A DNA stretch of 64,000 nucleotides from contig NRSV01000013.1 in NCBI GenBank assembly GCA_002286855.1, forward strand, positions 157,190 through 221,189, written 5' to 3'. Source of the DNA: Bipolaris cookei. Lineage: Eukaryota; Ascomycota; Dothideomycetes; Pleosporales; Pleosporaceae. Under the pieces are notes generated by a model. The model worked only from the letters and a program-made list of their open reading frames with translations. It did no database searches and had not been told where the DNA came from. This document shows positions 1-11,512 of this stretch, one piece after another (position 1 is the stretch's first letter; each line of letters opens with the position of its first letter). The translations under genes and the position numbers were made by a program.

Positions 1-1401
1 CGCGCCAAACACAGGCCCACTGCTTTCACGCCCGACGCAGCCACTTCCGCGTCTTACACGATAAGGTTCAGGAAACCTTGGCTTAGATGCTTGCGTATGC
101 ACAACGTCGTTGGCTGACGACCGCCGCCAGGGAAACTTAACATCGTCTCAAAAGTGCCAGAAAGACGCATCCATAGTCCACTTTCGGGTTTGATCTTGGT
201 TCACATCCAGCCATGTCTTTGGCAATACGTAGCCTATTCGGCCCTCGCCCTACAGGCTACAAGCGACAAGCGCAGCGGGTCCCCCCTATGCATGTTCCAT
301 ACGCCTGTCTATACCTGTAAATTGCGATGGGCGAGCGCGTAGCATCAATGGGGGGCTAGTCTTACTTGCAGTAAGGTTTATGCTATTGACCTGTGTATCC
401 GCTTTGTCGATGATCAAAAATGGACCGCTGATCGTCGCCTTTGCGCGTCATGGCCGTTCCCGGAAGAATGGAAGCAGATGTGCTCTGCTCTGCGCTCTGC
501 TTTGCTCGGCAGTGGGTCTTTTGAGGCGATGAGCGTGGGCAGTGCAGTCGATGGCATTCGTGGCCAAGATGTAATTGATTCGGACCGTGACAAGTCATGG
601 TAACGCTGTCGCTCATCAATTCGACCAAACGTATGAGTGCGCAATACGAAGAATTTATTTAACTCATCAGTTAATAAAGGGCCGCTATACTTCTGAACAG
701 GCGACCCAGAGGGTTTATGGGCAGCAGCGGCATCATCCCTGGATGGTGATCAACATGAGGCTGACAGGCAAGCAGACAACGGGCTGTTCCGTGCCCTTGG
801 CGACAGTGTTCCTTGGGCGCCCTTCCACATGGCAACCTTGCTGGTGGCCACACGTAGCGCAGCACTGCCCAGCCACCAACAAGTCAGTTGTCGCTAGCTA
901 CGCCGCAATAAATAAAAAATCTACATATGCACTCCGCCGATGCCTTGTCTTGTCGTGCACAAAGCCTTTCTGAACCCGATGGTTGCGCCCAACTCCGCCA
1001 TTCTGTCTTTCTCGTACCGTCGTTTGTCTAGTGTTTCATTGGGCCCTACTCTACCATGAAGGCATACCCTAGGCGTCGGGGTAGCTTAAGGTCTGCTCTG
1101 TAATTCATTACATAGTCATTCGGACTAACCCGAACCTTCACCCTCCGGCATACCCTAGGAAATGCATCATATAGAGCCTCTATGTCTCAAACGCGCTCAT
1201 CATGTATCCTTCCGTCGTTAATCACCTAGAACCATAGCGAATTCACATAAGAAGAGCCTCGAAAGTCGCACAGCCTAGTGGAGCCATGCAAATACAGTAG
1301 CCATATTCGAATTTATTGAGAAAAAAACACCGCCCTCTATACGACTCTTAGAACTCAATGCCTACTAATTCCTTCCAATTAATCTAAATATTCAAAATAT
1401 T
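1..1401. other. intergenic, no gene seen
   Basis: No coding region could be supported. Open frames here are short, lack family resemblance, and some begin at non-ATG codons. The only structure noticed is a 13-bp direct repeat, ggcataccctagg, at 1061-1073 and 1147-1159. The part next to 1402 is AT-rich and is probably the 3' flank of the Nudix gene. Confidence 0.5.
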
Positions 1402-2527
1402 CTACATCTTACTCGCCTCGCGAAGAACCTGCTTAGTCAGCATTTCACCCTGTTTCCTTTGTTCACTCAGCCGTCCCATTTTCAAAAGGTTTGCGATCAT
1501 TTCTTCATCTCCATGATGACTGTTGTGCTCGAATTCGGGCTCTTCGCCATATGCGACACGTGCTGCATCGACTAGGATTCTAGCTGTCATTCCAAATATT
1601 CTGAACGTGCTAAGACTGTCAATTGCTGTGGGCGCAGGTCGAGCATTACCCCCAGAAGGTCCCACGTTATCGGCCAAAGATTCTGCGGATTGCGACGGCT
1701 TGCGCAACAGTGAAGGTGAATGTGGAATTCTTGGCATATAAAAGTTATGCATTCTCCAGCGTGATTCGTGCCAGTCTGTCCAAGCACCCCTATACCACTT
1801 CTCTGGCCTACCGTCTTTTTGCACGGGTGCTGGGCCGTTGCCCTCCCATTCTTTGCGCAGGAAATTATGAAATGGTGCAGTAAAAACGGCGGCCACTTCC
1901 TTGGGATCAAGACGAGGTATGAGCGTCTCTTCGACAGAGGCATTGCTAACTTCAGAAGAAGCAGGGTTGATCGACGACCCACGGTCCGGGCCAAGGAAAG
2001 CAACGCAAGGGCGGACTCCAAGTTCCGTCTTCGCCAAATTGGTAGGCAGCTCGCAGAGATGCTCTAACTTGAAGCCCCGAAGTTTTGCTTCATCCAACGG
2101 AAGCCCAATCTCTTCGTAAGCTTCGCGGCGGGCGACTTCCCAAGGTGATTCCTCCAACGTATCTGATTTACCTTGGCAATTTCAGGGCATAGTCATGATA
2201 CAGATCAAGTGACGTACCTCCGGGCAGTGCGACTTGTCCCGAATAATTCTGAAGCTGCGCACTCCGCACCGTGAGCACCACCTTGAGCTCGCCATGGCTA
2301 TCGGGGAAAAGCAGAATGAGTACTGCAGCGCGTCGAGTAAGGGGGCAGTTGTGCCATTGCGTCGCTGGCGGTGTGTACTTGCGGAGACGACACAACGCTT
2401 GCTACAAGACGCATCAGTAGCTGTAATGACTGGGCGGCTGGGAGGGGAACTGTTGTAACGCGTCATGCAGCGATACAACAAAGCGCTGACATACTGCTGA
2501 TCTTTGGGAAAGCGCCATGCTTGCCAT
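1402..2527 (-). CDS. pcd1: CoA-type Nudix hydrolase (Pcd1/NUDT7-like)
   Basis: Predicted diphosphatase that cleaves CoA and related nucleotides, in this family often peroxisomal. Three exons: 2495-2527, 2218-2401 and 1402-2171, with introns of 93 nt (GTATGT..TTGTAG) and 46 nt. The second intron falls inside the Nudix box, between the two glycines of LPGG and the following Lys. After splicing the box reads GGKSDTLEESPWEVARREAY then EEIGL, preceded by the CoA-subfamily element VVLTVRS..YSGQVALPGG. The REAYEE acids that bind Mg are intact. The ATG at 2527 was chosen because it is the only start that splices in frame to the Y-T-P-P lead-in typical of the family; a second Met follows three codons later. 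The C-terminal 130 residues are less conserved. No clear PTS1 is seen (it ends ASKM). The family call is firm; substrate is inferred. Confidence 0.85.
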
Positions 2528-3223
2528 CACCTTGCGTTGAGCAAGCCATGTTGTTGGTCTCATGAGAGATGACCGGTGGTTATAGCGCGCGAGACGTCAG
2601 TGGGGTTGATGTCATATGCCGAGGCTATCAATACTTAGGCGAAATGCAGGAACCTCATAGCAACCCGACAACGTCTAGCTGACCATAGTATTAAGTTTGG
2701 AACGGGCCCGTCAAGACATTCAACTGCCATCGTTGTATATCATTGGCACACGGCGGGAGTAGCATAACTTTTGAACAACTTTCATACAATTGAATCGCAT
2801 CTCTATACGAAAGGAAACTCCCGATCGTTATCATCCGCATGCGTAGCCATGAAAGATTGCTGCAGATCCCCCTACGTATGCATACGTCGACAACTTGCAG
2901 CAGCTCCTCGAGGACATAGGAAAGTAACATGAAATTGCAGAAGAAGACCCATCCGTCAACCAAGCATCGTAAGTCTATCATATGCAGACATTCTTTTAGG
3001 GAAATCATTTCGCACATGAGAGACCAACGCCAAGATGCCGCGATGTAAGGACGGCTGCTCGTCCTACCCCGAACCACTTTTGAACCAGACCAAACAGAGA
3101 GCACCACCTGGCCTTGCAGGCGTGCTCGAATTAGAAGACCACCGTCTCTACACCGTTACGCCACCTGGACCGCAGGAGGGGTAGGGAGAGACGGCAGGAT
3201 GAATGCAGTATAGGAACAGCTTC
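2528..3223. other. intergenic between Nudix gene and eIF4A
   Basis: Promoter side of the Nudix gene and 3' flank of eIF4A. No supported gene. A tRNA-like stretch lies on the minus strand near 3080-3170 (see findings). A 138-codon minus-strand frame at 2691-3107 has no recognisable family. Confidence 0.45.
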
Positions 3224-3665
3224 TTAGATGAGGTCTATGAGTGCCGTTAGCAACCGAACTTAAGAACATACTCGGGTTGGGCGGGTACTTACCAGCCACG
3301 TTCATGGGCATCTCCTCGATCTGTGTGCTGTAGAACTGCTCAATTTCGCGCATCATGCGGACATCGTCGGCAGTGACGAAGTTGATGGCAACACCCTTAC
3401 GTCCGAAACGTCCACCACGACCGATACGGTGGATGTAGTTCTCGCGGTTGGCGGGGAGGTCGTAGTTGATGACAAGGGAAACCTGCTGGACATCGATACC
3501 ACGGGCAAGAAGGTCAGTGGCAATGAGGACACGGGAAGACCCAGAACGGAACTCCTTCATGATGACATCACGCTGGGCCTGGTCCATGTCGCCGTGCATG
3601 GCCGAGACAGTGAAGTCACGGGCAGTGAGCTTGTCGGTGAGCCAGTCGACCTTTCTGCGGGTGTT

Positions 3666-3698
<33 letters not shown>

Positions 3699-4685
3699 TT
3701 CGTACAAGTCGGACAGAGTGTCGAGCTTCCAGTCCTCCTTCTCGACGGCAATGTAGAACTGCTTAATACCCTCAAGGGTAAGCTCGTCCTTCTTTACGAG
3801 GATACGGACGGGATCGCGCATGAACTTGGTGGTGACCTCAAGGACGTCCTGGGGCATGGTGGCGGACAGAAGGACAACCTGGGTGGACTGGGGCAGCAGC
3901 TGGAAGATGTCGTAAATCTGCTCGGTGAAACCGCGAGACAACATCTCGTCAGCCTCGTCGAGGACGAACATCTTCATATGGTCGGTCTTGAGAACGCGAC
4001 GCTGGATCATGTCGTGAACACGGCCGGGAGTACCGACAACGACCTGAGGGCCGTCCTGGAGGGCCTTCATGTCGTCACGGACACTGGTACCACCAATGCA
4101 GGCGTGGCACTGGATTTCCATGAAGTCACCGATGGCAACAACAACCTTCTGGATCTGCTGAGCGAGCTCACGGGTGGGGGCGAGGATAAGAGCCTGGCAG
4201 GCCTTGACGCTGGAGTCGATCTTCTGGAGGGTGGAGATGGAGAAGGTAGCCGTCTTACCGGTACCGGACTGGGCCTGGGCAATGACATCGTTGCCTAGAG
4301 AATGTGTCAGTTACAAGTTTTAATAGTGGTGCGGGCAGCGCAGATTGTTTGTGGAGGAGTAAACTCACCCTTGATGACGGGCATGATGGCGCGCTGCTGG
4401 ATAGCAGAAGGGCGCTCGAAACCATAGGCGTAGACTCCACGGAGGAGCTCAGGCTTCAGGTTCATGTTGTCGAAGGAGTCGGTGACTTCATCGTAGTTGG
4501 ACTCGATCTGGCCTGCGCGGGGTCGGTTAGCGTGCGCTCTAGGGTTTTGCAAGTGAGGCAGTTATCGTCGTCGCTGTTGCACTGCCGGGGGGGGGGCGCA
4601 TCTTCGCACAGCAGCGGCGTCAAAGTCTCTTAGACAAAAGAAAAAACTCACCCTCGGGCACATCCTCAAGACCTTTGTCAGCCAT
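3224..4685 (-). CDS. tif1: eIF4A, ATP-dependent RNA helicase (DEAD box)
   Basis: Translation initiation factor that unwinds 5' UTR structure as part of eIF4F in the cytoplasm. Four exons: 4652-4685, 4369-4512, 3293-4294 and 3224-3234, giving 396 residues, the usual eIF4A length. All motifs are visible: Q-motif region ERPSAIQQRAI, motif I AQSGTGKT (about 65-72), PTRELAQQ, TPGR, DEAD (about 172-175), SAT (about 203-205), ARGID and HRIGRGGRFGR. The start at 4685 gives MADKGLEDVPEG, as expected for fungal eIF4A. The last exon is only 11 nt and supplies the conserved end D-L-I-stop; without removal of the 58-nt last intron (GTAAGT..CATAG) the frame would run on for about 40 extra residues. The first intron (139 nt) holds a G-run near 4587-4597. 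It is divergent from the F-box/JmjC gene. Confidence 0.95.
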
Positions 4686-5208
4686 GATTGCGACTGGGGA
4701 AGAGCGACTACTGGTGCTGGACCGTAGTCGAAGAGTTGCTCGTGGCGGGGTCGAGGCGGGGGGATCCTCTGGATGCCGCCGCTATGAAAGAGTGCTTGTT
4801 GTGGAAGAAAAAACTAGATACCAGATCCTCTGCGCGAGAATCAAGGGGGTATCTAGGAATAGAGTGTGTTTTTTGTGTTGTGGTGGATTTGGTGATGATG
4901 AGGGACAGAAGGTGGGTGGGCAGCCGACGTTATAAGCAGGAGCCACCTGAGATTTTTTTCCAGGTGCTAGCGCCAAAATCTCGCTAAGACAAGCCAAAAT
5001 CCTCGTCGATGCTTGCAGACGTACGAATACACTGGGCCTAGTCTCCCGCAAATAATTGTCTAGAGTACCACTATCCAAGGTCCGCACCCCAGACCTGATC
5101 AATGACTCCTTCCTGACTCCCCGTGATCGCATCTGAACCTCGGTTTGCGCCCGTGAAGCCGTCTGCGCAGTGTATACACCAGGCCTTGTTCCACCCTTTT
5201 TCTTCACA
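4686..5208. promoter_or_regulatory. divergent promoter region, eIF4A / JmjC gene
   Basis: 523 bp between the eIF4A and F-box/JmjC start codons, so it must carry both promoters. No clean TATA box was identified; pyrimidine-rich stretches lie before the plus-strand ATG. Confidence 0.5.
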
Positions 5209-7212
5209 ATGGTCCCTGGCATCCTAGACCCGCCTGACATCGCGACTGCCGAATCACGGCCCTCAAAAAAACTCAAGACTTGTGCAGTGGCAACAACCAA
5301 CACTGATGATGAAGATGTCGCCGTCGCCGCCACCGCAGTCCCCTCGCATCCCTTGGGCATCAAGCCGGCCGGCAATGCCTATACCGCCCGCGAGAACATC
5401 AACTCAAGATGCGGCCTCTTTGCCAGCCTACCTGATGAGCTGTTGAGCCACATCCTTGAGTCATTCGATGCTGATGTCCTGGTCCGTTTGGGCAGTACCT
5501 GCCGTGCCCTCTATGCTTACACCAGACTGGACGAGTTGTGGAGAGCCTTATTCGTCAAGTAAGTATCAACCAGTCGACACATGCATGGACTATTTTCTTC
5601 CGCTCTTGTCATTTTCTCGATTACATCCCCACCATGGTTTCCATCAGATGATGTGCAGGAAGGATTTGTTCCTTGCAGGCTGTCTGAGCACGCTGCATGC
5701 CCTCTGTCTGCTATGACTGTCCTTGGTCGCCTTATTGTTATACGGCTGTAGCCTGCGGAATTTCGAACCCAGTGCGCGAGTAGCGGTATGACTCAACTCA
5801 TGGAACCTCCAGCCATGGACTAGACATTTTGCCTGTTTCTTTGTTTATTCTCACATTTCCTCTACTCGGGATTGGATCGAGGTCGACTGTTGGCGGTAAG
5901 CGTCAACGATTACTGAATCCGACAGTTCTGATTGGCCATCCTGCGCGAGCTAGCTTGTTTCTTACTTCGAGCCACTTCCTTAGTCAAACAATGCCAATAA
6001 TTCAGCATGGGCGATAGCTGATTTGCAGATAGTTCTCCGGCCGAAGACTTTGAATGGCGCGGAACTTGGCGAGCAACATATCTCAAGATTCCCAAGGAAC
6101 ATGTCACCTCTATTCCATGCAAAAACCTCTTCTCAGACACTCTCTACCGCCCGTTCCAATGTGCCCACACACCTCTCAACCTCTACGCACTCAACATTCC
6201 AAAGCATAATGAAATAGCTCGGCTGTCTGATCTAAATTACGAAGAGTATGCCGAGACTTGGGTAAACAAACCCTTTATCCTTACTACACCCGTCAAGCAA
6301 TGGCCCGTGTACGGTACCTGGACGCCAGAATACCTGGTCAGAAAATTCCCAGAAACAAAGTTTAGAGCTGAAGCAGTCGACTGGCCAATCAAAAAGTACA
6401 TGTGCTACATGCATGACAATGCCGACGAGTCACCCTTGTACCTTTTCGACCGCGCCTTTGCAGAGAAGACTGGCATCGACACATCAGCACCACCCCACTC
6501 TAAAGAAGCAGCCTACTGGAGTCCCACATGTTTTGGCGATGACCTCTTTGGCGTTCTAGGCGAACAGCGCCCAGACTGCCGCTGGATGATCATGGGTCCA
6601 AAACGCAGTGGCTCGACATTCCACAAAGATCCCAATGCTACATCAGCATGGAACGCCGTTCTTACCGGCAGCAAATATTGGCTGATGTTCCCCGCTGGCC
6701 CAGGCATCGAACCGCCCCCAGGCGTCATTGTTTCAGAAGACCAGTCCGAGGTTACCTCACCACTTAGCATTGCAGAGTACATGTTAACTTTCCACGAACT
6801 TGCACGTCAAACCCCAGGTTGCAAAGAGGGTATTTGCTATGCCGGCGAAGTCTTGCATGTGCCCTCTGGGTGGTTCCACCTGGTGCTCAACCTTGAAGAC
6901 AGTCTAGCGTTGACACAGAATTTTGTCCCAAGGAAGAAGCTACCTAATGTTTTGGGTTTCCTCCGCGACCAAAGGGCAGAAGTCAGTGGTTTCAAAGAGG
7001 ACGTCTGCGATAGGGCTTATGAGCTCTTTGTACAGAGGCTGGGCCAGCAGCATCCCGATTTGCTCGAAGAAGGTCTTGCAGAGTTGGAGAAGATGAAGAC
7101 GAAAAGTAGAGGGAAGTGGGAACAGCTGACAAAGGGAGATGGTGAGGTGCAAGAAAGTGGAGGCTTCAGCTTCGGTTTTGGCGGAGATGACGATGATGCT
7201 GATATCCCGTGA
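5209..7212 (+). CDS. F-box and JmjC domain protein (JMJD6-like)
   Basis: Predicted Fe(II)/2-oxoglutarate dioxygenase joined to an F-box. Two exons, 5209-5558 and 6033-7212, with an unusually long 474-nt intron (GTAAGT..GATAG); 509 residues. The F-box spans about residues 70-116 (ASLPDELLSHILESF.., ending LWRALFV). The JmjC core carries the HxD pair in STFHKDPNATSAWNAV (H314, D316) and the distal His in HVPSGWFHLVLN (H399), matching the JMJD6 group, whose members hydroxylate lysine or act on arginine of nuclear proteins. The C-terminus ends in an acidic Asp run. The acceptor was set at 6032 because the nearer TTTGCAG gives an immediate stop. The start at 5209 is the first ATG in frame (context cacaATGG). 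Substrate and an SCF role are inference. Confidence 0.85.
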
Positions 7213-7364
7213 AATACACTAGACAATATTGAGTTGATTGAATTAGTAAACGAAAAAAAAGATAATATGTCTGCATATTACTATGCGTTTGGGTATCGTT
7301 CCGTCATGCAATCGTAAATCATAAACGCCATGTCATTCATCGATGCATCCTCTTCTTTCCCCAC

Positions 7365-8757
7365 TCACTTTGCGTGATTGATAATCTCAACATACATGTC
7401 CTCTGGCACCTTGCCGGCAAAGCTCATAGCCACGCCTATGATCTTCTGAGCATTCAAGCCGGGCAAATTGCGCAGAATGGTGTTGGGACTGTGCCCGGAT
7501 GTTAGCATGCGTCGACAGAAAGAAGTGAAAGTCTTCTTACCTAGGACTGGTCAGAATATCCGCACGAATAACAACCAACTGAGCAACAATGCACAAGATG
7601 TTCAGATGCGGACCATACGCAAAAAGAAAGTCCCAAAGCTGCAGAACCTCAGGCAGAGGCGGCGTACACGCACACATGGTCAGCACAGAGGCAAAAGCAT
7701 ATATCCTCGCCTCCATATGGTGCGCCATGAGGTACTCGTAGAGCTTGGGATCCACAACCTCGAGCACCCTATCCACAAGCGCCAATCCCTTGTGCACGCC
7801 CTCCATGGATCCGCGCACATAACCAGGACACTCTTGCGTAATCAACTTCTCAAAGCCCGTAAACGCCTCGACCTCGCTGCGCGCGGCGTACAGAAAAGGT
7901 CCGCACAGCACATTCATGCCCTGCACATAGCCAATCTGCTCCGCGTCATTCGTCGTCGACGCCTCTGTGCGCGCGCCCCCCGTCGCCGAGTGCCGCGACA
8001 TCATGGTCGAGGTGTCTGGGCTGCCGCCGAACTCTGATAGCGTGGGGGGCGACTGCCACCCATTGACACGTGCCTCGTGCGCATCGTTGAGCCGCCACGC
8101 CACGGCGTTGAGGACTCGCGTAATGCTGTTTTGCGTGACACGGCGCCGGAAGAGGGGATCGCCTTGGAAGGTGCGGAACGTGTCGTTTTGGATTTTGGCG
8201 TGTGCGGGCGAGGCGCCTTGTCGGACGAGGTCGAGGTACACGTCTGTACGGAGGGGCGGCGCGTTGAGCAGGATTAGCCAGATGTAGATGCGTAGTTCCG
8301 ACTGTTTTATGGCGAACATGACGTTGAATTAGCCTTTGGGGATTCACAGACACACATTGGCTCGAGCGCTTCTCCATGCTTTACCACGCATACAGCCTAT
8401 CCCTTGTTGTGGCTCTTATTTTCGTGGGGCTGGGAAAGGGGCGCGCGCAGAGCGAGCAGCGGAGTAGCAACGTACCATACCCTCGCTGTTTGCGGGAATG
8501 CCTTTGGTCAGGATTGTGTAACGCAATTCCTGGAGGTACTCCTCCGGATCGCTTGCAGAAGCTCCCTTGAGGAGCAGCATGTCCAAGTTCGTCATTCTTT
8601 GAAGGGAGGGGGGTGTGAAGAGCGTTTGCAAGCGATTGGACTCGACCCGCGTTTGGAAGTTTGGTTTAGCGTTTCTCGCCTGCCGGTCGGCAATAGTACG
8701 TAGTAGTCACGGCCTTGGCGCGCCGCCTGCCTCTCGTACGCGTTTCGAGGGTCTCAT
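7365..8757 (-). CDS. bub2: Bub2/Cdc16-type TBC GTPase-activating protein
   Basis: GAP subunit of the spindle-position checkpoint / septation network, expected to act with a Bfa1/Byr4 partner on a Tem1/Spg1-type GTPase at the spindle pole. Exons 8740-8757, 8476-8679, 7541-8301 and 7365-7488 give 368 residues. The TBC signature is present: arginine finger in IQNDTFR (IxxDxxR) and glutamine finger in GYVQGMN (YxQ), with ELRIYIWLILLNAPP before and LQLWDFLFAYGP after. The end, VPEDMYVEIINHAK, matches the conserved tail of the family. The N-terminal element PSLQRMTNLDMLLL is on exon 2. The first exon (six codons from 8757) is the least certain part; it was chosen because its 60-nt intron restores the frame. 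The gene is convergent with the JmjC gene, 152 bp apart. Confidence 0.88.
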
Positions 8758-9582
8758 GTTCCGTTCCGTCTGTTTCGTTCTCACTGTACAGACGGAACGT
8801 GGTATCCCACCTACGGCAAGCTTGGTTCTGCTTGTCCTCGATGCTAAGGCTTTTTGCCAATTGGAATCTGGAATGCAAAGAAAAATTGGAATATACTACA
8901 TCGTCAGATCTTGGCTGTACACATGTCACCTCCATATGCAATGACAAATTCCGGAACAATATCAGCGGCCTTAAAGACTACCAAGCCCATCTGTGTAATC
9001 AAGTTTAACCCATGTCAACTGTATTCCTGATTCCACCCCCAAAGCTAAGCCCAAATTCCAAAAAAAAACTACAGAACTAAGAATAGCCTGGAAGCAAGAG
9101 CGAAAGCGACAAATCGAGCATGCAAACACCATACCGCCCAGCTTCCTTCGTGTCGCAGCTGAATGACTCTGCATCCTCGGAGCAAGCTCTCCAAATGGTA
9201 TAGATGTTTATGTAAATATCAAACGCTATCGTTAGCCGCCTGCATATGTACGCCACAATGCTTCACTAGAACTGGGCGTTTACTCTTACTCGCACCGTGA
9301 CACCAATACCTGTGAGACAGAATCTACCTCAAAACTTCTCCTCCATTTCACTCTGAAAACGTCGCTGATTGTGTTTTGAAGCTGCGGAGCGGGTGTACTC
9401 CGCACTGACCGAGTCTTGTCAGTAACTGTGTCAGATACGGAGATGTGCAACTGAGCACAATTTTCACAAACATATTTTGGATGAGTGTTTTTTTATCAAG
9501 GAAAACTCTTTCACATACGATCATCGACAAAGTACAGAATCGGGTCCCGTTCGTTCTCATACATTAAACCTTTGACCGGTGG
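8758..9582. other. intergenic, bub2 promoter side
   Basis: Upstream of bub2 and up to the transposon relic. No supported gene. Short open frames in all directions have no recognisable family. Confidence 0.45.
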
Positions 9583-11512
9583 ACTAGTAGTCAAGTGGGT
9601 GACCACTGGCGAATCCCCGCTGTTGTATGTTTTTTAGCACTTTGGATCTTGAAAGCGCTTCTAAGGATGAAGTCTAGAAATTTTCCGTTGATTTGATGGA
9701 TTCAGTGAGTAGGTTTGCCTAGTTTTCCCGAGGTCTGATAGCAGCACAAATATTTTTAACGTATTTGACCATCGAGCCAGCCACTTCTTCTTAGCAACGT
9801 GAACATCAACTTCAAAGTACAACGTCCCAACTACGTGAAGACTATTTAACTCAGCGTGAAGGTAGAATCACTCTTGCTCTTCAGGTATATTCTTTAAGGG
9901 AGTTTAAGACCGTACAAAGCGCTGCTACTGCCTACAATGTACCGCATCAGCGGCTTTCTGATCGGCTTAAGAAAATCACCTTTCGACCTCAAGCACCCCC
10001 AAATCACCAGAAGCTTACCGCAACTGAAGAGCAAACTATCGTACGATATATAATTGACCCAGATCTAAGAGCATTTTCGCCCCAGCTTTGCGAGGTAACA
10101 GATATGGCAGAGAAATTACTTGTAGCGCGTGATGGGAAGCCTGTAGGAAAGAACTGGGCTAGAAGGTTTGTATCGCGTTCGGACGAGCTCAAAACAGCTT
10201 TCAATCGACCAAAAAATCGATAGAGAATGCAGCAGGAGGATTCAGAGGCTATTAATGCGTAGTTTGAGCTTGTATGAAGCACAGTCGAGAAGTATGGGGT
10301 CCACGCAGACGACATCCATAACTTTGATGAGACTGGCTTTCAGATGGGATAATTGGCTCAATGAAAGTAGTTACAGGCTCAGAATGTCGTACAAGACCCA
10401 CTCTCATTCAGTCAGGCAATCACGAGTGGGTTATCGTTATCCAGAGCATCTGCGCTGCGGGATACGCTACCCGCCATTTATTATCTACAAAGGGCGTGTC
10501 GATATATCAGCATGTTACAAAGAAGCAGGCATACCGTACGATTGGAAGCTCTTAGTATCAGAGAACAGCTGGACAAACAACGCGTTTGGTCTTGAGTGGT
10601 TAAAGCACTTTGATGAGCATACGAAGACGCGTCAGGTGGGGGTCATACAGACTGCTCATTCTTGACGGCCATGAGAGCCACCTAAACCAAGAATTTAAGG
10701 AATACTGCCTCGTACGGAAGGTCCTTACTCTTTATATGCCTGCTCATTCATCGCACATACTTCAGCCACCTGGCGTTGCCTGCTTTTCGCCTCTTAAGCA
10801 GAAGTACTCCCAACGCGTACGAGACTTGGCACGCCACCATATCTGGCACATTGACAAAGAACGCTTTCTTCCAGCCTTTTGAGACGCGTTTTTTGACGTA
10901 TTTACGTACGATAACTGCAAGAAGGCCTTTGAGGCAGCAGGGCTAGTCCCTATCGACACTTAGAGTCATTGATCGCCTAGATGTGCGCCTTCATACACCA
11001 CCACAGCCGTCCCAACCAGAAACACCTTGGCAGTCAAAAACGCCAACCAATAGGTACGAGTTTGGATCACAATTAAAGCTAGTAGGCGAGCGCTTTGTAT
11101 GATCACCAGAACCTGCTCAAGAAGGGTTCTCACAGCTTGTTAAAGGGGCAGAATTAACGCTACACAAAACCGCTCTTCAAGCTGTTCGTATTACTGAGCT
11201 TGGAAAGCAATTAGCAGAGGTAACAAAGCGCCGAGGGCGCAAGAGGAAGCGAATTCAGGCAGGTGGGACACTAGATTTTAGTACAGGAGAACCACAGGCA
11301 GCTGAAAGTACTTCTACTAGTCGTACGGCATTAAGGAAGGCGCGTGGTGGGGTTAGTCAAGAAAGAGGCTAGCTAGATCAATGGCACTGTAGAACCTGTG
11401 GGAAGACAGAGTATAACGCTCGTATGTGCCAAAAAGATATAAAAGAAGATTTTAAACCAGATGCTAGTAAGTCGTTCGAGGCTTCTATAGATAATGTAGA
11501 GTAATTCAAGTT
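9583..11512 (+). mobile_element. decayed Fot1/pogo-type (Tc1-mariner) DNA transposon
   Basis: Relic of a cut-and-paste transposon. A likely 5' terminal repeat, gtcaagtgggtgaccact, lies at 9589-9606. The transposase frame is readable from about 9849: an HTH region (SAATAYNVPHQRLSDRLKK), a CENP-B-like region, then a DDE catalytic domain with first Asp in HNFDETGFQMG (about 10310-10350) and second Asp in LLILDGHESHLNQ (about 10650-10690), followed by LYMPAHSSHILQP. A zinc-knuckle-like tail (WHCRTCGKTEYNARMC) is near 11380-11430. It is dead: in-frame stops at 10221 (TAG), 10260 (TAG) and 10275 (TGA), a frameshift near 10347 and further frame changes. The first two stops are single transitions from CAG and TGG in RIP-type contexts. 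A matching 3' terminal repeat was not found, so the end is approximate. Confidence 0.8.

Noticed and set aside
575..973. 132-codon plus-strand frame near the left edge
   Set aside because: No family resemblance, no splice support and overlapping frames on the other strand of similar quality.
2691..3107. 138-codon minus-strand frame downstream of eIF4A
   Set aside because: No recognised protein family and no supported start.
3429..4298. 289-codon plus-strand frame opposite eIF4A
   Set aside because: It is an antisense shadow of a strongly codon-biased gene and has no family resemblance.
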